The position numbers and the translations under genes were made by a program. This document shows, piece by piece, positions 8,534-17,531 of a stretch of 64,000 nucleotides of DNA. Every line of letters begins with the position of its first letter. Within the stretch, counting starts at the first letter, position 1. Source of the DNA: JAOUGY01 sp963792365 (GTDB lineage Bacteria; Actinomycetota; Acidimicrobiia; Spongiisociales; ZC4RG35); NCBI GenBank assembly GCA_963792365.1, contig CAWBVW010000002.1, positions 1 through 64,000 on the forward strand, in the 5' to 3' direction. The notes under the pieces are model-generated. The model did no database searches. It was given only the letters and a program-made list of their open reading frames with translations, and was not told the origin of the DNA.

Positions 8534-8839
8534 CGCCGACGGCAGTTCCGCCTCTGACGCGTCAGTTTCTGAATCACCCCTGGCTTCACACGCGTCACGG
8601 TTGGCCTGTGGAGCACCCGCGTGCCACTGGTCGTGTCTCCCCGATGGAGATTCCACACAGCTTCGGGTCGAGTTTGCGCAGCAAACTCGGGAAGGTCGCC
8701 TACGGCGACCTGCGGACAGATTCGCCGAAGGGCGGAGCAGGGGAGTTTTCACATCCATGAGGACAGACGAGGGAAGGCACCCGTGTCGCACTGTCGCGCA
8801 ACGGGGGGAGTCCGGCCGATACGTCGATCCACCGGGTGC
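8534..8839. repeat. Convergent intergenic region with hairpin repeat, copy 1
   Basis: No gene is seen in these 306 bp. Module A spans about 8660-8735 with a 9-bp stem and 3-base loop (CGAGTTTGC-GCA-GCAAACTCG, 8669-8689), then GGTCGCC-TAC-GGCGACC (8694-8710) and a degenerate third hairpin. Module B at about 8747-8802 contains GAGGGAAGGCACCCGTGTCG. Both modules recur at 23876-24095 in the opposite order but the same orientation. The region separates convergent operons, so the hairpins may end transcription from either side. Confidence 0.8.
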
Positions 8840-9577
8840 TCACAATGCCGACCACGCCAAACGGGCACCGGCGAAGGTCAGCATCACCAGGACGATCTTG
8901 CGGAAGGTGGCGGCCTGGATCCTGCGGCCCACGAGGGCTCCGAGGAACGTCGCCACCACGACCGGGATGATCGTGAGGATGGCTTGCAGCGTTCGATCGG
9001 CGGTGAAGCTTCCGAGCGCCACGAGCCCGGCCGTCTGGACGGACGACAACACCATGAATGGCACCGACACGGTGAACACGAAGCCGGCTCGCGGCAGGCT
9101 CAGTGCGTCGAGGAAAGCACCGAACACCGGGCCACTGTTCCCGGTTGCACCGTGCACCACGCCACCCACGATGCCAACGGGGATCCGCAGCGAATTGGCG
9201 CGCTCAGGCGAGAGGGTCAAGCGCATGCCGGACACTGCGCGACCGACATAGAGGAACACCGTCGTCGCCACGGCGATGGCGAGCCAGCGCTCGTCGAGCA
9301 TCGTCAGGAGCCTGGTGCCGATGAGGGTTCCGACAGCGCCGGCGGAAAGCATCGGTACCAACAGCTTGGCTGCCCCGGATCGTCCCGCCCTGTGCTCCCA
9401 CAGCAGCATGGCGTTCGACGTCAGGTTGCCCAGCGACAAGGCCACGATTGCGTGCTCCACGCCGATCATCGGCGCAAGGAACGGGATGGCGATAAGCGGT
9501 CCACCGAACCCGGCGATCGCTTTGACGAAGAACCCGAATGCCGCTGCCGCGGCGATGAGCAGTAGCTCGGCATCCAT
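8840..9577 (-). CDS. TauE/SafE family sulfite exporter-like membrane protein
   Basis: A 245-residue membrane protein with seven or eight hydrophobic helices in two similar halves. The N-terminal FVKAIAGFGGPLIAIP and the second-half GGVVHGATGNSGPVF are the duplicated glycine/proline-rich motifs of the TauE/SafE family. Members export sulfite, sulfoacetate or other organic anions. The ATG overlaps the stop of the upstream hydrolase by one base (TGATG), and it is the last gene of a four-gene operon (threonine synthase-like enzyme, MFS, hydrolase, TauE). Export of an anionic end product of that pathway is a plausible inference. Confidence 0.85.
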   Translation of the reverse strand: MDAELLLIAAAAAFGFFVKAIAGFGGPLIAIPFLAPMIGVEHAIVALSLGNLTSNAMLLWEHRAGRSGAAKLLVPMLSAGAVGTLIGTRLLTMLDERWLAIAVATTVFLYVGRAVSGMRLTLSPERANSLRIPVGIVGGVVHGATGNSGPVFGAFLDALSLPRAGFVFTVSVPFMVLSSVQTAGLVALGSFTADRTLQAILTIIPVVVATFLGALVGRRIQAATFRKIVLVMLTFAGARLAWSAL

Positions 9578-10662
9578 CAGTTGATGCTTCCACCCAGTTT
9601 CTCGGCCAACCAGTCGTTGGCCATGGGGCGTACCAGATGCGGAAAGTCGTTCACGGAATGGCCGCCGTGGTCCACGGTCAGAAATACCGTCTCGCCCTTC
9701 GCCTCGTCGACCACCCGCTGACCGTGCCGCCAAGGAATGAGTGGATCCTCTTTGCCAAAGATGACCATGATCGGACTCTCGATCTGTTCGGCGACGCCGT
9801 CGAGGGTCAGGGCCTGCGCCTTCTCCCGGGCCTCGGAGTCGGTGCTCGAGTGCGAGTAGCGGCGGAAGGCGCCCCTCGTGACCACCGGGAGACCGTCCCA
9901 ACATGCCCCCCAGTCGTACGGACCGCAGTTGGCGACTGTGGCGACCACTCGCGGCTCGAAGGCGGCGGCCCGGCAGGCGTAGTATCCGCCAAGGCTGGCT
10001 CCGTTGACGCCGATCCGTGAAGCGTCGAGCTCGGGACGGCTCTCGATCCAGTCGACGGCGGCGGTGACGGCCACCTCGTAGTCGTGTCTGAGCGGAAGCA
10101 GTTTCGACATCTCACCCTGGCCCGGCCCGTCGAGGCTGAGCACTGCCAGCCCCCGCGACAACAACGCACCACGTCCGGAGTGGCGGGTTTCCTTGGTGGA
10201 GTCGAGTCCAGGAAGCACGATGGCCACAGGGGCACGCTCAACTCCATCGGGAACGCTGAGGAGCCCCAGCAGGGGAGTGTCCGAGAAGGGGATCTCCACC
10301 TTCTCCACTTTGGGGCGCTGCCGGTCGAGCACCCGGTCGTGGCACTCGATCATCCGGTCCATGCCGTACAGATGGAGTTCCTCGTCGTCGACCGACAGGA
10401 AATATGCGAGGTGGTAGTACTTGGAGGCTGTGAGGAAGGCCTCCACAGCAGACTTGCCCCGAGCGGCTGCGTCCGCCTCCTCCGCTCTTCGTTCGTGCTC
10501 GGCGGCGACCTCGGTCCACTCCGGGCCCCAGTCCGACCATGTGTCGATACGGTCGAGCGTCCTATGGAGGTCACCGATACCTATACCGCCGGCGAGGAAG
10601 CGAGCGGTCCAGATGTCGAGGACTTCTTGGACGATCGGATCTGAATGGGTCAGAGTGCGCAT
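9577..10662 (-). CDS. Alpha/beta hydrolase, 2,6-dihydroxypseudooxynicotine hydrolase-like (paralog B)
   Basis: A 361-residue paralog of the protein at 2235: helical cap domain at about 1-120, VLPGLDSTKE near 150, DGPGQGE near 180, nucleophile elbow NGASLGGYY with Ser near 223, acid in FGKEDPLIP and histidine in DHGGHSV. I chose the ATG at 10662, which has GAAGGAAC upstream; the longer frame runs back into the MFS gene. It lies 10 bp after the MFS gene and overlaps the TauE gene, so the hydrolase sits between an importer or exporter and an anion exporter. Carbon-carbon or ester hydrolysis is expected; the substrate is unknown. Confidence 0.85.
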   Translation of the reverse strand: MRTLTHSDPIVQEVLDIWTARFLAGGIGIGDLHRTLDRIDTWSDWGPEWTEVAAEHERRAEEADAAARGKSAVEAFLTASKYYHLAYFLSVDDEELHLYGMDRMIECHDRVLDRQRPKVEKVEIPFSDTPLLGLLSVPDGVERAPVAIVLPGLDSTKETRHSGRGALLSRGLAVLSLDGPGQGEMSKLLPLRHDYEVAVTAAVDWIESRPELDASRIGVNGASLGGYYACRAAAFEPRVVATVANCGPYDWGACWDGLPVVTRGAFRRYSHSSTDSEAREKAQALTLDGVAEQIESPIMVIFGKEDPLIPWRHGQRVVDEAKGETVFLTVDHGGHSVNDFPHLVRPMANDWLAEKLGGSIN

Positions 10663-10672
10663 TGCTGTTCCT

Positions 10673-11950
10673 TCATGTTGGGTCGCTGTCGAGTCCCGCC
10701 GACTCTGCGGCCATCGTGTCGGTGCGATATCCGGTGTAGGACGGCATGAAGCGTGCGATGGCCAAGGCGCCGGCGACACACGCCAGACCGCCGGAGACCA
10801 CCGAGAACCGCACACTGGTGAGGGTCGCGACCACGCCGGCTTCGAGGTCTCCGAGTCGAGGACCTCCAGCAACCACCGCCACGTGGACTCCCGAAAGCCG
10901 GCCTCTCAGGGCATCGGGTACGGACAGCTGGAGGATCGTGTTGCGGAAGACCGCCGAGATCACATCGGCGCCACCGGCGATGGCCAGCAGTATCACCGAA
11001 CCGGTCACCGAGCCGACGATGCCGAAGGTGGCTATCGACAGACCCCACACCACGACGGCGATCACCACGGCCCGCGCCTCGTGCCGGATGCGCGACACCC
11101 AACCGGACGTGAACGCTGCGAACAACGCTCCGATCCCCGGGGCTGCATACAAGAGGCCAACCGTGGTGGCGTCACCGCCGAGGAGCTCGGTTCCGATGGC
11201 TGGGAACAGAGCAGTCGGCATGCCGAAGATCATGGCGTTCATGTCGATGAGGAAGTTGCCCTGGAGCACCCGCCGCGACTTGAGGAATCGCAACCCCTCG
11301 ACGATCGACCGAAATCCGGGTCGCGTTCCACCTCCGGCGGGAGGGAGCGCTCCGATCTGGGCGATCATGAAAGAGCCCGCCAGAAAGCACGCAGCCTCGA
11401 CCGTGTAGGTGATCGTGAGTCCGGCTCCGGCAATGAGGATGCCGGCCACCGCCGGTCCCACCGCCTTGAAGACGTTGCCCAGGGTCTGGTTGAGGGCGAG
11501 CGCTGCGGGGAGCCGGGCACGCCCGACCAGTGCCGGCAGCGCCGCAGCCCTGGTCGGCAGATCGATCGCGGTGAGGGCGGCGTTCAACCCGCTGAGCACA
11601 TATAACGGCCAGATCTTCGGCGCCGGGAGTCCGGCATTGACAGCAAGGAAGATCGCAGTGCCGGCCAGTCCGATCTGCGTGATCGCAAGCAGCTTTCGCC
11701 GGTCGACCGCATCGGCAACCGCGCCTCCCGCAAGCGCCACGAACAGCGTGGGCACGAACTGGACCATCCCGAGAAGCCCGACGGCCAACGTCGAACCGGT
11801 GAGTTCATAGATCTGATACGGAACGGCGACCACCGTGAGCTGGCGACCGAGCCAGGTGACCCCAAGGCCGGCGTACAGCCAGCGATAGCGCGGTGATTCC
11901 CGCAGCGGGGTGGCGTCGACGACCAGATGCCGGAAGAAGCCGAGCCTCAT
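10673..11950 (-). CDS. MFS transporter (EntS/TetV-like group)
   Basis: A 425-residue major facilitator with about twelve hydrophobic helices. The loop 2-3 signature is present as GAVADAVDRRKLL near 75-90, and the start RESPRYRWLYAGLGVTWLG is typical of the drug/siderophore exporter-like subgroup. It lies 16 bp downstream of the threonine synthase-like gene and 10 bp upstream of hydrolase paralog B, so it is in the same operon. Direction of transport cannot be read from sequence; with catabolic neighbours it could import the substrate or export a toxic product. Confidence 0.85.
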   Translation of the reverse strand: MRLGFFRHLVVDATPLRESPRYRWLYAGLGVTWLGRQLTVVAVPYQIYELTGSTLAVGLLGMVQFVPTLFVALAGGAVADAVDRRKLLAITQIGLAGTAIFLAVNAGLPAPKIWPLYVLSGLNAALTAIDLPTRAAALPALVGRARLPAALALNQTLGNVFKAVGPAVAGILIAGAGLTITYTVEAACFLAGSFMIAQIGALPPAGGGTRPGFRSIVEGLRFLKSRRVLQGNFLIDMNAMIFGMPTALFPAIGTELLGGDATTVGLLYAAPGIGALFAAFTSGWVSRIRHEARAVVIAVVVWGLSIATFGIVGSVTGSVILLAIAGGADVISAVFRNTILQLSVPDALRGRLSGVHVAVVAGGPRLGDLEAGVVATLTSVRFSVVSGGLACVAGALAIARFMPSYTGYRTDTMAAESAGLDSDPT

Positions 11951-11966
11951 CCGGACGGGGCCGTGT

Positions 11967-13091
11967 TCATCGGTACTTCAACCCGGTTCCAGTGTTGAAC
12001 ACGACAACTCGCTCGCCGTCATGGATCCAGCCCGCCGCCCGCAGCTGCTCGAAGGCCGCCCATGCCGCCCCGCCTTCAGGGCAAATGTCGATTCCGGTTC
12101 GTGCCGCGAGTTCATGGGTGGTGGCGTGGAGCAGTTGCTCTTCCACGGCGACGCCGGTGCCTCGCGTCTCACGAATCGCCCTCAGACAGATGAAACCGCC
12201 GATTGGCGACGGCACTCTGAGCCCCCAGGCGGTGGTGCTGGCGTCGGCCCAGACTTCGGTGCGGTCGGCGCCCTCGTCGAGGGCCTTGACGACAGGGGCG
12301 CATCCGGCGGTCTGCACCGAGACAAGCCGAGGTCGTTCCGAGCCGATCCAGCCCATCTGCTCCATCTCGTTCCACGCCTTCCACATCCCGACGAGGCCGG
12401 TGCCACCCCCGGTGGGGTACACGACCACCTCGGGCAAATCCCCTCCGAATTGTTCGAACAGCTCGTACCCCATCGTCTTCTTGCCCTCAGGCCGGTACGG
12501 CTCCTTCAGCGTGGACACGTCGAAGTCCTCGGGCCCGCGCCTCCCCGCCAGGAACTTGCCGGCATCGGCGATCGTGCCGTCGACCAGATGGACTTCTGCT
12601 CCATAGTGGCGGCACTCTGCGATGAAGTGCTGCGGGGTGTCCGACGGCATCGCCACCACAACCGGAACCCCGGCTCTCGCCCCGTATGCCGAGAGTGCGC
12701 CGGCGGCGTTGCCGGCCGAGGGCGCCACCAGGCGCGTCGCTCCCAGAGCGAGGGCGGCCGAGACCGCCATCGTCATTCCGCGGGCCTTGAACGACCCGGT
12801 CGGGTTGACGGCCTCGTCCTTGATCCACACGCCGTCCTCGATCTCGAAGATCGGTGTCCATCCCTCACACAGCGTGATGGCCTGATCGAAGTCCACGGGG
12901 AGTACTGCGCGGTAGCGCCAGAGCGAGGGCTGAGTTTGGTCGATCACCTCTTCGGGTGTGCCTTCGGGCAGCGTGAGGTCGACCCGGAGCGGCATCCCGC
13001 AGGCCTCGCAGACCGTGTGGAGAGCATGTGCATCGACGGTCGCTCCACAGTCGAAGCAGGTGAGCTGGATCACGGAGGCAGATAGCGACAT
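11967..13091 (-). CDS. Threonine synthase-like PLP-dependent lyase
   Basis: A 374-residue fold type II PLP enzyme. It starts with a zinc-ribbon-like segment (CFDCG then CEACG, residues 12-37). The PLP lysine is in NPTGSFKARG and the phosphate-binding glycine loop in PTGGGTG. This architecture matches class II threonine synthases, which make threonine from O-phosphohomoserine, but related enzymes are diaminopropionate or aryl-amino-acid lyases. I prefer the ATG at 13091; the longer TTG start at 13127 lies inside the operator-like site. Being first in an operon with MFS, hydrolase and TauE genes, and having its own operator, argues for a catabolic beta/gamma-elimination role instead of threonine synthesis. 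Confidence 0.8.
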   Translation of the reverse strand: MSLSASVIQLTCFDCGATVDAHALHTVCEACGMPLRVDLTLPEGTPEEVIDQTQPSLWRYRAVLPVDFDQAITLCEGWTPIFEIEDGVWIKDEAVNPTGSFKARGMTMAVSAALALGATRLVAPSAGNAAGALSAYGARAGVPVVVAMPSDTPQHFIAECRHYGAEVHLVDGTIADAGKFLAGRRGPEDFDVSTLKEPYRPEGKKTMGYELFEQFGGDLPEVVVYPTGGGTGLVGMWKAWNEMEQMGWIGSERPRLVSVQTAGCAPVVKALDEGADRTEVWADASTTAWGLRVPSPIGGFICLRAIRETRGTGVAVEEQLLHATTHELAARTGIDICPEGGAAWAAFEQLRAAGWIHDGERVVVFNTGTGLKYR

Positions 13092-13124
13092 CGAGCGAAG
13101 ATACGGCGTCGAGCCTTCCCGCGC

Positions 13125-13134
13125 CAAACGATTG
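13125..13134. promoter_or_regulatory. LacI-type operator, copy 2 (CAAACGATTG)
   Basis: One mismatch from the consensus CAATCGATTG, with GC following as in the other copies. It lies in the 84-bp divergent region between the threonine synthase-like gene (start 13091) and the alcohol dehydrogenase (start 13176), so one bound dimer could control both units. Weaker than copies 1, 3 and 7. Confidence 0.45.
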
Positions 13135-13175
13135 CGGTAAAACAGCCGAACCGCTCAACCGAAAGGATTCTGTCG

Positions 13176-14216
13176 ATGAACGTTCCCTTGCGAATGCGTG
13201 CGATCCTGCTGCGCGAGTTCGGTGGACCACTGGAGCTCGACGAGGTCGAGGTACCGGTTCCAGGAGCCGGTGAGGTCCTGCTCAGGGTGGGGGCGTGCGC
13301 GGTGGACCGCTTCGACCTGGCCATCAGGGCGGGCGGTCGCGAACGCGCCGACCTGCCCCACATTCTCGGTCACGAGATCGCCGGCGAGGTGTCGGCCGTG
13401 GGGCCCGGCGTGCGACGCTGGTCTCCGGGCGATCGGGTGTCGTCGAGTCTCTACCTGGTGTGCGGTGAGTGCCGGTGGTGTCTGCGTGGACGGGAGACGA
13501 TCTGTGAACGTTTTGCAGGTCACATCGGGGTCAACGTCCCGGGCGGCTATGCCGAATACGTCGTGATCCCCGGGCGCAACCTGGTCTCACTTCCCGACTC
13601 CATCGGGTTTCCCGCCGGCTCGATCCTGGCCAATGCCATCGGCACGCCGTATCACGCGCTGGTGGCGCGGATGGGGCTTCGGCCCGCAGAACGTCTCGTC
13701 GTCACCGGAGGCGGGGGAGGCGTCGGTCTGCACGCCGTACAGCTGGGAGCAATGCTTGGGGCATCGGTGATGGCGGTCGACATCGGTGAGCGAAAGCTGG
13801 CCGAGGCGCAACGGCTCGGGGCGGAGCGAGGCGTCGACCCCACCGTGGAGGATCTCGGGGGTGCGATCCGAGAGTGGACCGGCGGAGTCGGTGCCGACGC
13901 CGTTCTCGAACTGGTGGGGGCCGCAACCATGAGCTCAACCGTTCCGTCGCTCGCCAAGGGCGGACGGCTGGTGATCGTGGGGTCTCACACCGGAACCGAG
14001 GTTCCGATCGACACCGGGTCGATCTACCGCAACGAGTGGGAGATCCGCGGTAGCCGCAACGTGTCGGTCGACGAACTGGCGACCGTGGTCGATCTGGTCA
14101 GCCGAGGACTCATCGAGCCGGTTGTGGCCGGGTCTCATCCTCTCGAGGATGTCGAGCTGCTCCACGAACGGGTCAGATCAGGAGCCGTCGTGGGAAGGGA
14201 CGTCCTGGTTCCCTGA
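13176..14216 (+). CDS. Zinc-containing alcohol dehydrogenase
   Basis: A 346-residue MDR dehydrogenase. GHEIAGEVSAVGPGV near 65 is the standard GHE zinc motif, CGECRWCLRGRETIC near 95-109 binds structural zinc, and TGGGGGVGLHAVQLG near 170 is the NAD(P) loop. The ATG has AAAGGA ten bases upstream. It would oxidise an alcohol or hydroxy intermediate in the cytosol. It is divergent from the operon at 11967-13091 and shares its operator region. The next gene, a hydroxyacid dehydrogenase, has its own operator, so this is probably a single-gene unit. Substrate not identified. Confidence 0.85.
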   Translation: MNVPLRMRAILLREFGGPLELDEVEVPVPGAGEVLLRVGACAVDRFDLAIRAGGRERADLPHILGHEIAGEVSAVGPGVRRWSPGDRVSSSLYLVCGECRWCLRGRETICERFAGHIGVNVPGGYAEYVVIPGRNLVSLPDSIGFPAGSILANAIGTPYHALVARMGLRPAERLVVTGGGGGVGLHAVQLGAMLGASVMAVDIGERKLAEAQRLGAERGVDPTVEDLGGAIREWTGGVGADAVLELVGAATMSSTVPSLAKGGRLVIVGSHTGTEVPIDTGSIYRNEWEIRGSRNVSVDELATVVDLVSRGLIEPVVAGSHPLEDVELLHERVRSGAVVGRDVLVP

Positions 14217-14323
14217 TGGATCGAACCTTCGGGTGCCGCCGGTCTGGAAGCCGCGGACGCCGCCGTGGCAGTTGTCGCCGTCAGGCCCTTCGGCAGAGAA
14301 GTTTCTCTCGTAGGACCTAGAGC

Positions 14324-14363
14324 TGCAATCGATTGTACGGGCTTTGTCGCGGCGCTTTATGAT
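14324..14363 (+). promoter_or_regulatory. LacI-type operator, copy 3, with promoter elements
   Basis: TGCAATCGATTGTA at 14324-14337 is a full-consensus copy with the perfect palindrome CAATCGATTG at 14326-14335. Its right half overlaps a possible -35 (TTGTAC, 14333-14338). A very good -10 (TATGAT, 14358-14363) ends six bases before the ATG at 14370, so the message is probably leaderless. Confidence 0.65.
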
Positions 14364-14369
14364 GGGTCC

Positions 14370-15335
14370 ATGTCTTTGCCACAAGTTGCTCTTCTCGGGA
14401 CGCGGTATCCGGATCTGGACATCGAACGGGAGCTCCTCGATGGGGTTGCGGAGATCGTCCTGGGGGATGGCGACAGCGCCGAGGCGATCCTCGAGGTCGC
14501 CTCGGATTCCGCGGTGATCATGGCGGGCAACCCGCCGGTGTTCACGCCGCAAGTGATCGCAGGACTCAGCTGCAAAGCCATCATTCGCTCCGGGATCGGG
14601 GTCGATACCGTCGATCTCGGCGCCGCCAAGTCAGCAGGGATGTGGGTGGTGAACGTCCCCGACTACGGCACCGACGCGGTGGCCTTCCACGCCCTTTCTC
14701 TGGGTGTTGCCGGGATGCGCCGCCTGGTGGCATCCGATGCCGTGGTACGCGCCGGCGGATGGGGATTCCTCGATCTGCGTCCGATGATGCTTCCGGCCTC
14801 GTGTGTGCTCGGGGTGGTCGGGTTCGGTCGAATCGGCCGGAGGGTCGCAGATCTCTTCAGAGGCATCGGATTCGAGAAGGTGCTCGCATACGACCCCTAC
14901 ACCGAGCCCGATGGTCCTGGTGTGGTGGCGTCCACACTCGAAGAGGTGCTGGCGGGAGCCGACGTGATCAGCCTCCATGCCCCTCCACCTGATGACGGGT
15001 CTGCACTGCTGGGTGACGCCGAGTTGGGGCTCGTGAAGCAAGGCTCGACGTTGGTCAACACTGCCCGGGGCCGTCTCGTCGATTCGGCGGCTCTTGCTCG
15101 CAGCCTCGCCGACGGGCGCCCTGCGGTGGCAGCCCTGGACGTTTTCGATCCCGAACCGCCTGATCTGTCGGTCTTCGAGGGTGTGATGGACCGCATGATC
15201 CTCACTCCGCACACCGCTTGGTACACCGAGGAGAGCCAGGCGGATCTTCGTCGCAAGAGCGCCGAGGAAGCCAAGCGGATCATCAATGGCGAGCGGCCCA
15301 AGAACGTGGTCGTCGACCCCACCGAAGGTAGTTGA
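14370..15335 (+). CDS. D-isomer specific 2-hydroxyacid dehydrogenase
   Basis: A 321-residue NAD-dependent dehydrogenase of the phosphoglycerate dehydrogenase/CtBP group. It shows the substrate-binding block IIRSGIGVDTVDL near 75, the Rossmann loop VVGFGRIGRRVADL near 155, NTARGRLVDSAAL with the catalytic-arginine region, and the terminal histidine in LTPHTAWYTEE. It interconverts a 2-oxoacid and a D-2-hydroxyacid. It opens a four-gene operon (creatininase, cupin and Gfo/Idh/MocA follow with overlapping starts) and has both an operator and a leaderless promoter directly upstream. Substrate unknown. Confidence 0.87.
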   Translation: MSLPQVALLGTRYPDLDIERELLDGVAEIVLGDGDSAEAILEVASDSAVIMAGNPPVFTPQVIAGLSCKAIIRSGIGVDTVDLGAAKSAGMWVVNVPDYGTDAVAFHALSLGVAGMRRLVASDAVVRAGGWGFLDLRPMMLPASCVLGVVGFGRIGRRVADLFRGIGFEKVLAYDPYTEPDGPGVVASTLEEVLAGADVISLHAPPPDDGSALLGDAELGLVKQGSTLVNTARGRLVDSAALARSLADGRPAVAALDVFDPEPPDLSVFEGVMDRMILTPHTAWYTEESQADLRRKSAEEAKRIINGERPKNVVVDPTEGS

Positions 15336-16084
15336 TGCGCTCGATATCCAACCTGACCAGCCCGGGCGTCGCCGAGATCCTTCAACGGTCCAAAACCGCC
15401 GTCCTCTCCTTCGGCAGCGTCGAGCAGCATGGGCCTCACCTCCCATGCGGCACCGATTTCATCGCCGCAGAGGTCATCGCCGAGGTCGTCGCCGGAGAGC
15501 TCGACGCGCTCTTCGTCCCTTTCGGACCCTATGGCGTCACACCGATCCACGCCGGCCACCCTGGAACCATCAGCCTGCGCCGGTCGACCTTCGAGGCTCT
15601 GCTCACCGACATCTGCGAAGAGCTGGTCTCGATGGGGACCAATCGGTTTGTGTTCGTCAATTGGCACGAGGGCAACATCGCCTCCATGGACGGGGTGGCG
15701 ACAGAGGTCCAAGACGCACACCCGGACGTGTACATCGTCACCGCCCATGCCTGCTACACCGCGCAGCGCATCTACGCCGCCCAGGGTGGGGAGTTGACCC
15801 ACGGCGGGGGGATCGAGGCGATCGCCGTCATGGCTCGCAACCCGTCGCTGGTGGATGTCGGCCTCGCCGGAGACCCAACCAGGCCCGACCACGCCATCGC
15901 ACTCGACGAGATGCGGCGGTCGAAGGAAACCTACGGGTACATCACCGATGTCACCGAGATCGACGCAGATGGCTGGTACGGCAACCCGGCGTGGGCCACC
16001 CAGGAGCTCGCAGACAGCTTCGCCGAGACCGTGGCGTCCGATGTCGCAAAGCGAGCAGCCGACATCTTTGCGTTGCGGTCCTGA
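15335..16084 (+). CDS. Creatininase family amidohydrolase
   Basis: A 249-residue creatininase-fold protein. The metal-binding motifs are complete: GSVEQHGPHLPCGTD near 30, HAGHPGTISL near 72, NWHEGN near 112 and THGGGIEA near 155. The family includes creatinine amidohydrolase and the mycofactocin peptidase MftE, and cleaves cyclic or peptide amides with a binuclear metal centre. It starts at the stop of the hydroxyacid dehydrogenase and ends where the cupin starts. The catabolic context favours hydrolysis of a lactam or amide in the regulon's pathway. It could be a lactonase; I cannot decide. Confidence 0.85.
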   Translation: MRSISNLTSPGVAEILQRSKTAVLSFGSVEQHGPHLPCGTDFIAAEVIAEVVAGELDALFVPFGPYGVTPIHAGHPGTISLRRSTFEALLTDICEELVSMGTNRFVFVNWHEGNIASMDGVATEVQDAHPDVYIVTAHACYTAQRIYAAQGGELTHGGGIEAIAVMARNPSLVDVGLAGDPTRPDHAIALDEMRRSKETYGYITDVTEIDADGWYGNPAWATQELADSFAETVASDVAKRAADIFALRS

Positions 16085-16473
16085 TGGCGGTCGTGGGGAG
16101 CGACAGCTTGGACTTCGTCCAGATGCCGGGGCGTCGTTCGGCTGACCCGCTGGCGGGCATGGGACTTGGCTGCAGCCTGCGGATCGTCGAGATGAATCCT
16201 GATCCCGAGCGTCGAGCGCACCGGCACCCCCTGTCCGAGGAGATCGTCGTGGTGATGGAAGGTTCGGGCCATGTCTGGCTCGAGGGTGAGCGGACACCGG
16301 TCACGGTCGGCGACGTCGTCGTCATTCCGGCCGGGAGCCTCCACGCGACCGTCCCCGCCGGTGCGATGCGGCTGGCGTGTTTCTTTCCGCATCCGACACT
16401 CAGCGAAAACATCGAAGAAAGCGACCGACCTGTGGGCGATCCATCGACGGTTGGAGAGGAGAAACCAACATGA
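16084..16473 (+). CDS. Cupin domain protein
   Basis: A 129-residue single cupin. The first cupin motif is seen in RAHRHPLSEEIVVVMEG (two His and a Glu) and the second in VVIPAGSLHATVP (the last His), so a metal site of three His and one Glu is likely. Such small cupins are isomerases, dioxygenases or lyases acting on sugars or aromatic intermediates. The ATG overlaps the creatininase TGA by one base and the stop overlaps the next gene by four, so it is firmly within the operon. Specific reaction not known. Confidence 0.83.
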   Translation: MAVVGSDSLDFVQMPGRRSADPLAGMGLGCSLRIVEMNPDPERRAHRHPLSEEIVVVMEGSGHVWLEGERTPVTVGDVVVIPAGSLHATVPAGAMRLACFFPHPTLSENIEESDRPVGDPSTVGEEKPT

Positions 16474-17531
16474 CCGACAAGGTACGACTCGCCTCTGTGG
16501 GATTGGGCCGATGGGCCAGGGTGCTTGCCAGCGCCGCCCGGCGCGGCGACGTGATCGATCTCTATTCGTGCTTCTCGCGTTCGGAGGACAAGCGGAACGC
16601 ATTCATGGAGGAGTACGGCATCGAGAAGTCGGCCGCCACCTATGAAGAGCTTCTGGCCGATCCCGATGTCGAGGGTGTGATCGTCACGACGCCCAACGAC
16701 ACACATCGCGATGTGATCATCCAAGCCCTCGATGCGGGCAAGGCGGTATACACCGAGAAGCCCATCGCCCAGACCTTGGAGGACGCACTCGCCATCCGTG
16801 ACGCGGTCGAGCGCACGGGAGGCCTGTTTGCCGTCGGTCACAGTGCTCGCCGTCTCTCCGGGAACCGGGTGATGAAGAAGCTCATCGACGACGGCTCGGT
16901 GGGTGGCGTGTCGATGGTCGAAGCGAACTTCTCCAACGAGCGTGGCCTGGAGCTGACACCCGAAACGTGGCGTTGGTATCTCGACAAGACCCCCGGCGGT
17001 CCGCTCATTCAGCTGGGAGTGCACCACGCCGACAACCTCCAATACCTGCTCGGGCCGGTGGCGGCGGTCACCTCGCACACCCGCAAGCTCTTCACGCCGT
17101 CGGAGGTGCCGGACGCCACGATGACGATCCTCGAGTTCGAGTCCGGTGCGCTCGGGTACCTCGGATGCGGCTGGGCGTCGCCCGGCATCTATCAGATCCG
17201 TGTGCAGGGCACGAAGCTCAATCTGATGTACGACCTCGACTTCACCCATTGGGACGATTCGCACGAGGCAGACCGCTACTCGACGCTCGTGTCCCAGGCA
17301 TACGGACAACAGGACCGCTCGCCGGTGGAGCTGCCGGACACCGACATGTTCCTCGAACAGCTCGACGAGTTCGCACTAGCCATCCGCGGCCAAGACGAGA
17401 TCGAGGTCGGCGCCGACGACGGCATCCGCGCCCTGGCGATCGTCCACTGCGCCATCGCCTCCAACGCCCAAAATGGCAAGGCGATCGAGGTAGGCCCGTA
17501 TCTCGAGTTGCTGGGGGTCGCGGCCGGCTAG
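16470..17531 (+). CDS. Gfo/Idh/MocA family oxidoreductase
   Basis: A 353-residue NAD(P)-dependent oxidoreductase. The N-terminal Rossmann region reads LASVGLGRWARVLA, the dinucleotide/catalytic stretch includes VYTEKPIAQT (the conserved E-K-P) near 90-100, and GVHHADNLQYL near 185 is the catalytic His region. Family members oxidise sugars, inositols or reduce biliverdin-like substrates. GGAGAGGAG precedes the ATG, which overlaps the cupin stop. The N-terminus is unusually close to those of the proteins at 26617 and 47634. The stop codon lies in the loop of an 8-bp GC hairpin (17521-17540) that may end the operon. Confidence 0.86.
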   Translation: MTDKVRLASVGLGRWARVLASAARRGDVIDLYSCFSRSEDKRNAFMEEYGIEKSAATYEELLADPDVEGVIVTTPNDTHRDVIIQALDAGKAVYTEKPIAQTLEDALAIRDAVERTGGLFAVGHSARRLSGNRVMKKLIDDGSVGGVSMVEANFSNERGLELTPETWRWYLDKTPGGPLIQLGVHHADNLQYLLGPVAAVTSHTRKLFTPSEVPDATMTILEFESGALGYLGCGWASPGIYQIRVQGTKLNLMYDLDFTHWDDSHEADRYSTLVSQAYGQQDRSPVELPDTDMFLEQLDEFALAIRGQDEIEVGADDGIRALAIVHCAIASNAQNGKAIEVGPYLELLGVAAG

